Shown here piece after piece: positions 9,099 to 18,905 of a DNA stretch of 64,000 nucleotides. The DNA is from an uncultured Bacteroidia bacterium (GTDB lineage: Bacteria; Bacteroidota; Bacteroidia; Bacteroidales; UBA932), in the NCBI GenBank assembly GCA_902788095.1, contig CADAIT010000001.1, positions 62,001 through 126,000 of the forward strand. Reading direction: 5' to 3'. The position numbers were made by a program, and so were the translations under genes. Under the pieces are notes generated by a model that searched no databases, was not told where the DNA came from, and worked only from the letters and a program-made list of their open reading frames with translations. The first letter of the stretch is position 1, and each line of letters begins with the position of its first letter.

Positions 9099-11318
9099 TT
9101 AAGGTGCAACGTAAGTACAGTTGGTGATTTTAGCCTTGTGTTCATCGTCTTTCCACCAGCCGATGAAATGGGCGCTGATGAAGTTGAGAGATGTAACAGC
9201 CTGTTCAGCCGGGCTGCCGCCATTGTATTTGAACAATCTGCCGCTCACCGTGACACCGTCAATTTTATCGAACGTATTCAAGTTGGCGCCGACAAGGCCG
9301 TAAAAGTCGCGGCCGCTGCCGTCCGTTGCGAAATTGGAGGTGACATTTCCGTAATTGCCGCCACCTTGGATATAGGCGCCGGCACCCTGGATAAGGGCAA
9401 CCATGCCACCTGTAGTGGTCTTGTTATTGGTTGTGGTTACATTGCCACGGTTCTCACAGTTCACAAGGGCGGAATTAATACCCTGCATACAAACCAAGCC
9501 ACCGATACGGGCGTTGACGAAATTGTTTTTGATTTCAGCATAATTGACGCAGCCAGTCAGGACAGTTCCAATATTGGCAGCGGCCACCAATCCCGATGCA
9601 CGGCCGCAGGAGATGTCAATAGTTGATGCCTTCACAGTGCATTTTTCAATGCTCACCCTGGCTTCGCTGTCATCGGCGTTGACCGTGGAGAAACCAAGCA
9701 GCCCTGCAGCCTGAACGGCAGTCGCGCCGGCTTTGGTATTTGCTCCGCTGTCACCGGTAATGTTCAGGGTAACCTCGCAGTTCTTGATAAACGTATTGTA
9801 TCCCGGTTTCGCAAAGGCGAATCCGGCAATGCCGCCCAGCGCCAGACGCTTGTTGTCGGTAGCCGTTCCGGTACTGGTCATCTTGCCCGAGATGGTGATA
9901 TTCTCTACAAGAGAACCAAAGGAGAGGGTTCCGGCCAGGATGCCGGCATCTGCGCTAGCCCCATCACCGGCCCCATAGCTTGCATCCACATTGGTGAACT
10001 TGAGGTTCATGACCGTGGCTTCGCGAAGGGCTCCGAAAAAACCATAGGTTTTGCCGTTGGCCAGGGTGACGGTGGGCTTGAAGTTGTTAATCACATGGTT
10101 CTTGCCGTCAAATGTACCGCGGAATTGCTTTCCGGGACTGGAAGCCCTGATATCATTGCCCGTATTGGCTGTTCCACTGGGATCAAAGCCGATGGGCTTC
10201 CAGTCCACACCGTCCAAATCCACATCCGTGGTGAGCTCGTAATGGGTACAGGTGGCAGAGAAAGCGGAGGGCTTGCCGGAAGAATAGCCGCTGCTCGGCT
10301 CCGAGGAAACCGAAAGTTCCGCCAGTTTCTGAAGGTCTTCCAGGGAAGAAAGCTGGTAAGGAGACGTCACGGAACCGTCGCCGCCGGAGAAGAAGCCGGT
10401 GAGCACTACCCCGTGCACCGGAAGCACTTTGCCACGGGTCATGGTGTAGGCAGCATTGCGTTTCATGCTCTGATAAGGCTCATACTCATGAACGGACAGG
10501 ACGTCTTCCCACATGCCCTTGCCGTACACGAACTGCAGTTCCATGTCCGTCAGCGTGCCGGCGGGGACAAAAACGAAGTACTCCACATCGGCCGAATTGG
10601 AGAGCTTATGGCTGGCATAGCTGGCCGCCTCATAACAAGGGACGTCGTTGTCCTCCGCGTCCTTCACCGTGAGGGGGCCCAACTGAGGCAGCGAAGTTGC
10701 GGTGGTACCGTTCCAGGTAACCGTGCCGGTTCCGGAAAGGGAAAGGCCGGAATTCACCACTCTCACCTTGGTGAGGGTTTCACCGTTGGCGCGGGAGGCC
10801 TTGGCCTTTACCCAAACCACCGAACCCAACTGCTTGAACAGGCAGGTACGCGAGGATGCGCCGCCGGCAATCTGTCCGGCGGGCAGGATACCCGCCATGG
10901 GGAGTTTGTTGCCGGAATCTGCGGCGATGGCGGAAGGAATGGTAATGGATACCGTACCTGCATCGACCGTGAAGAATTCGGCCGGGAAATAGGCGTAAGC
11001 CAGTCCGTCAGTCACCTCCACGGGGGTGCTCACCGGGACAAAACCGCTTCCGTCCCATTGATATTCGGCGGAAGAGCCGCCTGTAGGTTCATAGACCAGC
11101 ACCTTGTCGCCCGTATTCCAGGTAACGGCGCCGGTGGAAGTGTTGATATCCGCCTTGGTCACCTCTTCAACGGAAACGCCAAAGCTCGTAAGGTACTTGG
11201 AAGCATCCCACTCCTGTTTGTCGGAGGGAATGTCCACAGGAACATTCTGCTCCTTGGCACAAGAGGCAAGTAGGGAAATGCCCGCCAGGAAGGTCATCAG
11301 TTTTACTGTCGTTTTCAT
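9099..11318 (-). CDS. Fimbrillin-like/GLUG-repeat surface lipoprotein
   Basis: 739 aa. The start MKTTVKLMTFLAGISLLASC is a lipoprotein signal with its lipobox at Cys20. Residues about 35-300 are a fimbrillin-like module (DASKYLTSFGVSVEEVTKAD, GAVTWNTGDKVLVYEP, LAYAYFPAEFF, NKLPMAGILPAGQIAGG). Residues about 310-735 are GLUG-type repeats (GFFGALREATVMNLKF, LGGIAGFAFAKPG, GGLVCMQGINSALVNC). No enzyme motif is seen. The start codon is 1 nt after the stop of the 52-aa peptide gene, so the two are probably translationally coupled. Position inside the SusCD operon suggests a surface adhesin or substrate-binding scaffold. Confidence 0.87.
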   Translation of the reverse strand: MKTTVKLMTFLAGISLLASCAKEQNVPVDIPSDKQEWDASKYLTSFGVSVEEVTKADINTSTGAVTWNTGDKVLVYEPTGGSSAEYQWDGSGFVPVSTPVEVTDGLAYAYFPAEFFTVDAGTVSITIPSAIAADSGNKLPMAGILPAGQIAGGASSRTCLFKQLGSVVWVKAKASRANGETLTKVRVVNSGLSLSGTGTVTWNGTTATSLPQLGPLTVKDAEDNDVPCYEAASYASHKLSNSADVEYFVFVPAGTLTDMELQFVYGKGMWEDVLSVHEYEPYQSMKRNAAYTMTRGKVLPVHGVVLTGFFSGGDGSVTSPYQLSSLEDLQKLAELSVSSEPSSGYSSGKPSAFSATCTHYELTTDVDLDGVDWKPIGFDPSGTANTGNDIRASSPGKQFRGTFDGKNHVINNFKPTVTLANGKTYGFFGALREATVMNLKFTNVDASYGAGDGASADAGILAGTLSFGSLVENITISGKMTSTGTATDNKRLALGGIAGFAFAKPGYNTFIKNCEVTLNITGDSGANTKAGATAVQAAGLLGFSTVNADDSEARVSIEKCTVKASTIDISCGRASGLVAAANIGTVLTGCVNYAEIKNNFVNARIGGLVCMQGINSALVNCENRGNVTTTNNKTTTGGMVALIQGAGAYIQGGGNYGNVTSNFATDGSGRDFYGLVGANLNTFDKIDGVTVSGRLFKYNGGSPAEQAVTSLNFISAHFIGWWKDDEHKAKITNCTYVAP

Positions 11319-11319
11319 A

Positions 11320-11478
11320 CTAGATCAACCCTCCCCAATTCATGAAGTCATCACTCAGAATGTCAAGAGGATCCACGTTGGATTCCAATCCGGTTGAGCC
11401 GGCAAGAATCTGCTGGGGCCCCATCAGTTTCAGGGTCTCGGCCGTCGGAGCCAGATAAAGTTCTTTCTCTGTTTTCAT
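11320..11478 (-). CDS. Small peptide (52 aa) preceding a fimbrillin-like lipoprotein
   Basis: Read by hand from the minus strand: MKTEKELYLAPTAETLKLMG, then PQQILAGSTGLESNVD and a tail ending DDFMNWGGLI. It has the Tyr-x-x-Pro start and the hydrophobic-Ala-Gly-Ser motif (ILAGS) that the 45-aa and 51-aa peptides share. Both this peptide and the 45-aa one end in an acidic tail with a late Asn-Trp. It lies 38 nt after the fimbrillin/EEP gene and 1 nt before the next lipoprotein gene. No known family can be assigned by eye. Confidence 0.7.
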   Translation of the reverse strand: MKTEKELYLAPTAETLKLMGPQQILAGSTGLESNVDPLDILSDDFMNWGGLI

Positions 11479-11516
11479 GGTGTTATGTGATTTTGGTTGT
11501 TAATAGTTATTTCATG

Positions 11517-14500
11517 TTAAAGGGCAATGTCCACCAGGATGGGACGATGGTCCGACGGGCTCTTGAAAGTGGAAATACCCGTCTCCACAATATTGTACGT
11601 CCAGATATCGTTTACAATGATGACACGTTTAATTTTTGACATGAGCCCGGGAGAGACATAAACGTGATCTTTCCGGTCTTTGGCGTTCTTGGTGGTAGAG
11701 CAGAATGTATCCGCTTCACCGGCATTCCAGAACTCATAGACGGCATCCTTGAGGTCGGTCTTTTCCAGGAGGTACCGCTGGGGGGCAAATGCAATATTGG
11801 ACGGCGTGGCACCCGTGAACCAGCAGTCCTGGGGAGAATTGCTGTTGAAGTCTCCAATCAGCACCCAGTTATTTTCGGAAGCGTATGTGCTCTTGTTCAC
11901 CGTATGGTTAAGGAGGTAGGTCATCTCGGCCAGACGCGTGTTGTCCGCCGCAATTTGTTCGTCCGTCGTGTGATTGCCCACGCTGGATTTGTGCGGATAA
12001 GGATGCGTCGTCACGATATTGAGTTTGGTCCCGTTCACCGTTATCTGGAAATGGCCGGCTCCGTGAGTGAGGTTGTCAGTCAATTCCTGAACCCGGGTAA
12101 TTTTGTACTTGGAGGTGACTTCCTGCGGATAGTCGTCCGTGCGGCCGCTTCTTGCAGCATAACTGTGACCATAACGCGCCGCAAGGGCCGCCCAGGTGCC
12201 GGCACGTACCGGTCTATCACTGGTATTGGATATATAGGTGTCCGAACCTGTCTGGAAAACGCTCTCGGCCTCGCACCAGACGCAGATGTCCGGATTGTAC
12301 TTATTTACAAAGGCCATGAAGTTGTCGTAGTTGTTGCCCTGGTCCCACCACATGCCGTTCTGGATGTTCCAGTACAGGATGCGGAGGTTTCCTTTCTTCT
12401 CGGTCCCGGGCACTTTCGTAACCATGATATTGTCTACCCACATGCCCACGGTTGCGCCGGAGGCCGTCACACTGCGGAAATCCACCGTGGTGGCGTCTGT
12501 GGCTCCCAGGATGGTCACTTCCACCCGGTGCCAGGTCTTCGCAGCGTCAGCAGAACTTGCAGGAGTCATCAGATTGTCATTGAAGACGGCCTCTGCATAG
12601 GTGTTTTTGTACTGATAAGCTTTGGTAACCTTGGCTGCACCGTCAATAGTGCAGGAATCGAAATGACCGCCGTTGTGAATCTGGAACTGGATGCCCTTGG
12701 TGTTGCCTGTCTGCATGCATACATCAAAGCTGAGCTTCACGTCACAGGTGCCCTGGACGTTCTTGAAGAAAGGCGTCTTCATGACACCGCGCTTGGTTTC
12801 TGCCGTGCCGAGCGACAGTACGCCCTGGTACTCCTGGCCACGATAGAGGATAATCCAGTCGTGGAGGTTACGGCTGGTGAAGTAGGAGTCCGTGAGAACA
12901 TGGGAGCTGGCCACCGTGGCATCTTTCACATCATTCCATGTGTCAGACTGCATGTAGCCGGTTCCGGCCACATTGTATGCAACCTTGGTGTAGGCACGGG
13001 CATAACCGTCGCGGGAGCGTCCATCGGTTGTGCCGATGGACGAAGCATCCGGGGCATAGCCAAAACTGCTGCTGCCGCCCATGATGTTGCCGCCCCATAC
13101 AAAGTTGTCGAACCCTTCGAAGAAAAGGACGTTTTCGTCGGGCGTAAAGGTCAAATCCTGCGCGTATACGCCGCCGGCGGCAATTGTGCCGGGGCTCAGG
13201 GTCTTGTGCATCACCAGGTGCTTGTCCGTGACGGCCGTAATTTCGAGACCGGAAGTGAAGGTCCCGGGCGCGATGAAGATGGGAATCTCGGCACCCAGCG
13301 GCACAAAATTACCGTTGTAGGTGCAGTTGACGACCGCCTCTGACAGGGACTCCTTGGGAGAGAAAGCGCCGGAAGTGTAGGAATAGTCGGCCCGGCCGCT
13401 GAGGGTTTCTCCGCCAAGGGCACGGACTTTCACGGAGGCCAGCTTCACGGAACCCAGCATTTTGAGGTTTATCAGGGCGACGGCCTCCTTGAAAGAGAGA
13501 ACGTTGCCGGTGGCTGCCGTGTAGCGGGCGTAGCGCGGGTAGTTCTTGAAATCGGCCTTGGTGGTTCCATAGAACTGGGAGAAGGGCAGCACCACATCCT
13601 TGGTAGGCAGGGTACCGTAGAGGTCCTGGCTCTCGTCCGTGACCAGATAGGCCTCGTACTTGTCGCCGGCGGCCTGGGCCACCTGGATGTAGTTCTCCCC
13701 TCCCTTGTTGGTGAGGATGTCGTACTTGGTGCCGTTCACATAGACGGAATATCCGCTGAAACTGTCTCCGGCATACCCCAGGGCTTCCCGGATGGCGCTG
13801 CCCTCCGCGGGAATTTCCACAAAGAAAAGCACTTTGCCTCCTTCTACGGAAATGGGGTCGCCTTTGGCCGAAATGCCCGTATTGTACCCGTCCACATTCC
13901 AGGCAATGGGCAGGATTTTGTTCCTCTCCAATGCCAGGGTGCTGCTTCTGGTAATTTGCGTGAAAGGCTTGAAATGGGCCGCTTCCTCCTTGAAGTTCAC
14001 CGTGAGGGTGAGGCCCTCCATGCTGCCGGCCGGGGCAAAGAGGAAGAACTCGGCCGGCGTGGAAGTGCTGAGCTTTTTGGTGCTGGCCACCTCGATGCTT
14101 TTTCCACCGTCCAGTGCAGAAAGCGAAGGCGTGGCGCCGCTCCAGGTCACCTGGGCCTTGCCGGTGAGTGCCAGGGACGTATTTTCCATTACCACGCCGG
14201 ACAGCGTTTCTTCCTTGCCGGCCACGGCGGTCAGTTTTACCCAGATGATGGATCCCAGGCTCTTGAACGCGCCTTCCCGGCGTTCTTTCCCGGAAGGAAT
14301 GCCGCCGGCGGGGATGTATCCGCCCATGGGAAGTTTGTTGCCGGGATCGGCCGTCACGGACTCCGGCATGGTGAGGGTTACCTTTCCGGCCGATATGCTG
14401 TAGGCATCGGCAGGATAATAGGCATAGGCCTCGTTGGCTCCTATCTCGAGCGGCGTTGCTTCCGGCTCGAAATAGGTCCCGTTGTAGTTGTACCGGGCTG

Positions 14501-14750
14501 TATTTCCGCTTGCCGGTACATACACCAGCACCTTGTCTCCGCTGTTCCAGGTGATGGCGCCGTTGGAGAAGTTGATAGTGGCTTTGGTGTCTGTTTGTTC
14601 GGCCTGCTCGGTGTGCATGCTGAAACCGGTCAGATAGCGGCCCTCATCCCAGTCGGCCCACTTGTCCTCAGGACCGGGTTTGGCCGCTTCTTTTGTGCAA
14701 GCTGCCACAAGAAGCACAGCCAAAGAAATAAATACAGCAATCTTTTTCAT
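11517..14750 (-). CDS. Fimbrillin-like lipoprotein with C-terminal endonuclease/exonuclease/phosphatase (EEP) domain
   Basis: 1077 aa. Lipoprotein signal MKKIAVFISLAVLLVAAC (lipobox Cys18). Residues about 30-270 are a fimbrillin-like module (GAITWNSGDKVLVYVP, NKLPMGGYIPAGGIPSG). A second beta-rich region is at about 290-545, and a jelly-roll-like segment at about 550-785 starts VLFFEGFDNFVWGG. The EEP domain is at about 790-1077. It contains LRILYWNIQNGMW (first metal-binding Asn), CVWCEAES (metal Glu), LIGDFNSNS (Asp/Asn) and PSDHRPILVDIAL (catalytic Asp-His). EEP enzymes cleave phosphoester bonds, for example in phospholipid head groups, inositol phosphates or nucleic acids. The domain is very like the stand-alone EEP protein at 35901-36848 in the other locus. 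The natural substrate is unknown. Confidence 0.86.
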   Translation of the reverse strand: MKKIAVFISLAVLLVAACTKEAAKPGPEDKWADWDEGRYLTGFSMHTEQAEQTDTKATINFSNGAITWNSGDKVLVYVPASGNTARYNYNGTYFEPEATPLEIGANEAYAYYPADAYSISAGKVTLTMPESVTADPGNKLPMGGYIPAGGIPSGKERREGAFKSLGSIIWVKLTAVAGKEETLSGVVMENTSLALTGKAQVTWSGATPSLSALDGGKSIEVASTKKLSTSTPAEFFLFAPAGSMEGLTLTVNFKEEAAHFKPFTQITRSSTLALERNKILPIAWNVDGYNTGISAKGDPISVEGGKVLFFVEIPAEGSAIREALGYAGDSFSGYSVYVNGTKYDILTNKGGENYIQVAQAAGDKYEAYLVTDESQDLYGTLPTKDVVLPFSQFYGTTKADFKNYPRYARYTAATGNVLSFKEAVALINLKMLGSVKLASVKVRALGGETLSGRADYSYTSGAFSPKESLSEAVVNCTYNGNFVPLGAEIPIFIAPGTFTSGLEITAVTDKHLVMHKTLSPGTIAAGGVYAQDLTFTPDENVLFFEGFDNFVWGGNIMGGSSSFGYAPDASSIGTTDGRSRDGYARAYTKVAYNVAGTGYMQSDTWNDVKDATVASSHVLTDSYFTSRNLHDWIILYRGQEYQGVLSLGTAETKRGVMKTPFFKNVQGTCDVKLSFDVCMQTGNTKGIQFQIHNGGHFDSCTIDGAAKVTKAYQYKNTYAEAVFNDNLMTPASSADAAKTWHRVEVTILGATDATTVDFRSVTASGATVGMWVDNIMVTKVPGTEKKGNLRILYWNIQNGMWWDQGNNYDNFMAFVNKYNPDICVWCEAESVFQTGSDTYISNTSDRPVRAGTWAALAARYGHSYAARSGRTDDYPQEVTSKYKITRVQELTDNLTHGAGHFQITVNGTKLNIVTTHPYPHKSSVGNHTTDEQIAADNTRLAEMTYLLNHTVNKSTYASENNWVLIGDFNSNSPQDCWFTGATPSNIAFAPQRYLLEKTDLKDAVYEFWNAGEADTFCSTTKNAKDRKDHVYVSPGLMSKIKRVIIVNDIWTYNIVETGISTFKSPSDHRPILVDIAL

Positions 14751-14753
14751 AAA

Positions 14754-17700
14754 CTATTCTGCAAAGGTTATGTTCGTTGTGTTAAGCGAGGTATTGCTTG
14801 CGTTCTTTTCTCCGACATACTGGAAGTAGTTGCCGGCCGTAAGGGTGACGGGCGTCTGACCGTACTGGCCGATTTTACCGCTCACGGAGCAGCCGCTGAA
14901 GGTGGCGGTGTTCTGTGCGCAACGGCCATAAAGGACGCCGTTGTAGGTCTGGTCGCCGGACGGATTCACCGCATTGGAGATGATGCTGGCGCCCAGGCTG
15001 GAGCAGTTCTTGATTTGCACGGTATTGTGATTCACCAGGCACACGACGCCGGCGACGGAACAACCGGCCGTTGACACCAGGTCTCCCCGGTTGATACAGC
15101 CATCCAGCGTAGAATTCTGCCCTGCAATGCAGGTAATGTTGCCCAGGCGGTAATTGGTATTGGTGCCGCTGTGGAGCACATTCCCGGTATTCTCACAGTT
15201 TTTCAGGTGGCCATAGCGGTTGAGGGCGGCTGCAATGGCCGACGTACGGCCCGCCGTGCTATAAATATTGGCGGTGTTACGGCAGGAGGTAAGCGTTGTG
15301 AGCACCTGGTTGTTGGCGTTGGTCACAAAGCCTGCAATACCGCCCAGGTGCGTTCCGTTGCCACCGTTTCCGGTGTTGGCGCCGCAGGAATAAGGACTGG
15401 CTTCCGTGCCTATCTGGCCCGCGTTGAGCAGGTTCTTCAGGCTGGCGTCGGAGGAAGGCATGACCATTCCCGCCATGGAGCCGGTAAACACGCGGCCTGC
15501 GGCCGTATTGTTGGCAATGGAAGAAGTGGCGCCGCCTGTGATGGGCGCGTAGTTCTTCACATTGTCCACGGTGGCGCCCTGGATGAGGCCCGCCAGCACG
15601 CCGAATACGCCGGAAACGCCTGTAGAAACGTTCAGGGAGCAGCTGCTGTCGAAGGTGAGGTCCTTCACCGTGGCGCCGTCGCCAATGACCCCGAAGAAGC
15701 CCCAGCACTTGGCCGCGGTGGTAGGAGCAAAGCTCATGTGGAGGTTCTTGATGCTGTGGTTGGCACCGTCGAAGGTTCCCTTGAAGGTGTATCCGCTCAG
15801 GGTCAGGCTGGTGGCCGTCCAGGTGGACATGGTGGCATTGCCGATGGGCGTCCATTCGCTCACGGAGGAGCAGTCGATGTCGGCCGTAAGGGTGACGGCG
15901 GCGGTATAAGCTGTTTCGTCGCCGCTGTTTACCCGGGATGCGAAGTCCAGCAGTTCCGTCGCGTTGGAAATGTTGATGACATAATCCGGCGTGGGATCTA
16001 CCTCGGCGCTCATATCCGTTACCTCATAAGGCTTGGCGATGGCATAGCGTGCCGCCTTGAGGGCCAGCGGCGCATTGTACTGCGTCACCGGGGTGCCCAC
16101 ATTGGGATAATAGGTATTGCCGTCCAGCAGTTCACCGCCGTGGTTGGGGCCGATGATGCTCTCGAACACGGTACAGGAAGCACCGTAGCGGGCCAGGCCC
16201 AGGTCCATGTGATAGCCGTCACGGCTGAGGCCCATGCTGTTGTTGGCCCAGCTGGTGCGCAGGTTCTGCAGCATGGCGCCCGTGGAAATGACGCCGTCGA
16301 AGCCACATTCGGTCACAGCCTTCTTGCCTTGGGCGGCAATGACCGGCCACATGGTGTCCGTATCCGTGAAGGGCTTGGAGACATTCTGGGCCTTGCTCAG
16401 GTCGTGATAGGCCTGGGAAAGAATGTAGTGGAACTCCGGGGAACCGCCCAGCGCCGTCTGCGTGGCCTTGAGCTTGGCCATGAGTTCGCTGACGGCCGTC
16501 TTTTCCGCCGCAGTCCAGCCCCAGGCCAATTGCCGGCCCGTATGTTCCTGAATGGTGATGATGTCCCATTTGGCGCTGCTGGCCACTACCTCCAGGCTCT
16601 TGCCGGAGACGTCGGTCCAACTTGTCTCACCGGGATTGCACATATAGCAGTGGAAATCCGTTGCCGTGCCGTAACCGCTGTTGTACTCCGGAACCGTGCG
16701 GCCGCCGTAGTACATGTGCACCATCTGTACGTCGTCAATCCCGGCAGCGGCCAGGATACCCGGCAGGTGCTCTACGGCATCCTTGGTAAAGCTGTTGCCG
16801 ATGAAGAAGATGCGCAGGTTGGCCGGCACGTCGAAGGCAGGGTCGGCCGGGGCGGCGCCGGTAGCGATGTCAATGGTGATGGTGTTGTAGCCCGTACCGT
16901 TGCTGTTCTGCTGAACGCCAAGGTAGCCCACTTTATTAGATTCGGTGTAGACATCCCAAACGGTGGTACCACTATTGTAGGCTCCCACGCGGCCGGAAGC
17001 ATAGCCGCCGTTGAACACCGCGGCCTGGTTCACGTAACCGAAGAAGACACCGCGGCTGGCGTGGTCCGTGACAATCTCGCCGTAGTTCTCCAGGTTTTTG
17101 TAGGTACCGGCGTTGGGCAGACACATGATGCCGCCCGCGGGCGCGTTGGTGGTGGAAGTGATGTTGCCGTAGTTCTTGCAGGCAGACATGCTGGAATTGT
17201 TGGTAATGAAGCACACAATGCCGCCCAGGCGCCCGGCGCCGGAAGTGGGCATGGTATTGAGCTGGTCACCATGGTTCTCACAGTCGTTGATATCCGTATT
17301 GCGGTTGGCGGCGCCCAGGATACCGGCCGTACGGCCTGCCTGGGAGGTGAGGCCTCCGTAGTTGTTGCAGGAGGCGATGACAATCCGCTTGGTGCTCTCG
17401 GCAGAAGCATTGGCAAAGCCCACGATGCCCGCCGCGTGGATGGCATTGGCGTTGCCCACCGTATTGGCCGTATTGGTGACGGTAATCTCTCCCCTGTTGT
17501 GCACGCTGTCAACGGTGACATCCTTGGTGTTGGCATAACAGGCGCCCACCAGGGCCATGTGTACCAATCCGGCAGCACCGCCATTGTAGGTCATGGGGGC
17601 ATAACTGGTGACATCCCTTACCTCTGCACCGTCCACCACGCCTGCAATCATGCCGGCACTGAGGGAGACGGAACCCGATACCGTAAGGGAGCAGTTGTCC

Positions 17701-18887
17701 TCGATCACGAAGTTCTGTACGACAGCGCCCGGTGCCAGGTAGCCGAACATGCCGTAATGCTTGCCGGCGACGGTTTCATTGCACACCAAGTGCAGGTTCT
17801 TGATATGGTAGGCGTTGCCGTCGAACTTGCCCGAGAAGGGGTTTCCGCTGCTGATGGAAGGCACTGAAGAAACCCAGGGAGCGGTAACATAACCTACAGG
17901 GACAAAATCACTTACACCATTAAAATCAATGTCGTTCAGCAAATTGACCCACCCTTCGGCATTCTCCCATTCCGCGGTGGATTCACCGGCGTTGACCGCG
18001 GCGGCGAAAGCCATGAAATCGCTTGCCGTAGCAATGCCTTTGGGCTGTTTGCCATTCACATCCAGCGTGATGGGAAGCACTTTGTTCCGTGCCAAGGCGA
18101 GGGTGCCGGTACGGGCATATTTGACCTCCGACTTATATCCGGCCACTTCCTGCAGGCTGAGGGTGAGCTTCAGGTTTTCCTGGTCTCCGGCAGGGACAAA
18201 GAGGTAGAATTCGGCCGGAACAGCGGTTGTGAGGGACTTGGAACAGGTCACTTCAATGGCCTTTTCTCCGTCCAGCGCCGCCATGGAGGGGGTTTCTCCG
18301 CTCCAGCTTACCACGGCGCTTCCCGTGAGGGCCAGCGAGCTGTTCTCCATGCGCACCTTGGTAACGGTGCCCTCCTTGCCTTCCACGGCCAGGAGCTTGA
18401 GCCAAATCATGGAACCCAGGCTCTTGAAGCTGCCCTCGCGGCGGGACTTGCCTCCCGCGATCTGTCCCGCGGGAATGATTCCGCCCATCGGCAGTTTATT
18501 GCCGGGATCTGCGGTGACCGAAACGGGCATGGACAGGGTCACCGTTCCGGCGCTGATGGAAAAGGCACTGGCGGGATAATATACATAGGCCAGCGCGTCC
18601 CCTACCTCCAGCGGCGTGGAATCTGCAGGGACAAACACGCCCGCCTCGTATTTATATTCGGCCGACTGTGACGTTTCCGGGACGTACACCAGTACACGGT
18701 CGTCGTCGTTCCAAGTGACAGCGCCCGTGGAGAAATCGATGTTGGCTTTGGTTGTGACAGTTTCCACCTTCATGGAAAAACTGCCGAGGTACCGGGCTTC
18801 CTCCCGGGTCACGGTATTCTCTTCCTGCTCTGCGCAGCCAAGGAGGAAGGCCGCGGTAATGGATAGAAACAAGCAAATTTTCTTCAT
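14754..18887 (-). CDS. Giant lipoprotein: fimbrillin-like, GLUG repeats, SGNH-type hydrolase (DUF4886-like), GLUG repeats
   Basis: 1377 aa. The start MKKICLFLSITAAFLLGC is a lipoprotein signal (Cys18). A fimbrillin-like module spans about 30-275 (GAVTWNDDDRVLVYVP, NKLPMGGIIPAGQIAGG). The first GLUG block is at about 285-660 and a second at about 970-1370. Between them, at about 690-955, is a DUF4886-like SGNH hydrolase: LRIFFIGNSFTKDAVEHLPG (Gly-Asn-Ser block I), WDIITIQEHTGRQLAWGW, and RDGYHMDLGLARYG carrying the Asp-x-x-His pair. SGNH enzymes are usually esterases that remove acyl groups from glycans. The enzyme thus sits inside two repeat arms that probably form beta-helices. It is 18 nt after the GDPD gene and 3 nt before the EEP lipoprotein. 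Confidence 0.85.
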   Translation of the reverse strand: MKKICLFLSITAAFLLGCAEQEENTVTREEARYLGSFSMKVETVTTKANIDFSTGAVTWNDDDRVLVYVPETSQSAEYKYEAGVFVPADSTPLEVGDALAYVYYPASAFSISAGTVTLSMPVSVTADPGNKLPMGGIIPAGQIAGGKSRREGSFKSLGSMIWLKLLAVEGKEGTVTKVRMENSSLALTGSAVVSWSGETPSMAALDGEKAIEVTCSKSLTTAVPAEFYLFVPAGDQENLKLTLSLQEVAGYKSEVKYARTGTLALARNKVLPITLDVNGKQPKGIATASDFMAFAAAVNAGESTAEWENAEGWVNLLNDIDFNGVSDFVPVGYVTAPWVSSVPSISSGNPFSGKFDGNAYHIKNLHLVCNETVAGKHYGMFGYLAPGAVVQNFVIEDNCSLTVSGSVSLSAGMIAGVVDGAEVRDVTSYAPMTYNGGAAGLVHMALVGACYANTKDVTVDSVHNRGEITVTNTANTVGNANAIHAAGIVGFANASAESTKRIVIASCNNYGGLTSQAGRTAGILGAANRNTDINDCENHGDQLNTMPTSGAGRLGGIVCFITNNSSMSACKNYGNITSTTNAPAGGIMCLPNAGTYKNLENYGEIVTDHASRGVFFGYVNQAAVFNGGYASGRVGAYNSGTTVWDVYTESNKVGYLGVQQNSNGTGYNTITIDIATGAAPADPAFDVPANLRIFFIGNSFTKDAVEHLPGILAAAGIDDVQMVHMYYGGRTVPEYNSGYGTATDFHCYMCNPGETSWTDVSGKSLEVVASSAKWDIITIQEHTGRQLAWGWTAAEKTAVSELMAKLKATQTALGGSPEFHYILSQAYHDLSKAQNVSKPFTDTDTMWPVIAAQGKKAVTECGFDGVISTGAMLQNLRTSWANNSMGLSRDGYHMDLGLARYGASCTVFESIIGPNHGGELLDGNTYYPNVGTPVTQYNAPLALKAARYAIAKPYEVTDMSAEVDPTPDYVINISNATELLDFASRVNSGDETAYTAAVTLTADIDCSSVSEWTPIGNATMSTWTATSLTLSGYTFKGTFDGANHSIKNLHMSFAPTTAAKCWGFFGVIGDGATVKDLTFDSSCSLNVSTGVSGVFGVLAGLIQGATVDNVKNYAPITGGATSSIANNTAAGRVFTGSMAGMVMPSSDASLKNLLNAGQIGTEASPYSCGANTGNGGNGTHLGGIAGFVTNANNQVLTTLTSCRNTANIYSTAGRTSAIAAALNRYGHLKNCENTGNVLHSGTNTNYRLGNITCIAGQNSTLDGCINRGDLVSTAGCSVAGVVCLVNHNTVQIKNCSSLGASIISNAVNPSGDQTYNGVLYGRCAQNTATFSGCSVSGKIGQYGQTPVTLTAGNYFQYVGEKNASNTSLNTTNITFAE

Positions 18888-18905
18888 GGTGTAACCTGTT
18901 TTATA

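Noticed and set aside
15171-17867. Long open frame (898 codons) on the plus strand
   Set aside because: It lies antisense inside the 1377-aa lipoprotein gene, has no recognisable domain or signal, and arises from the GC-rich codon pattern.
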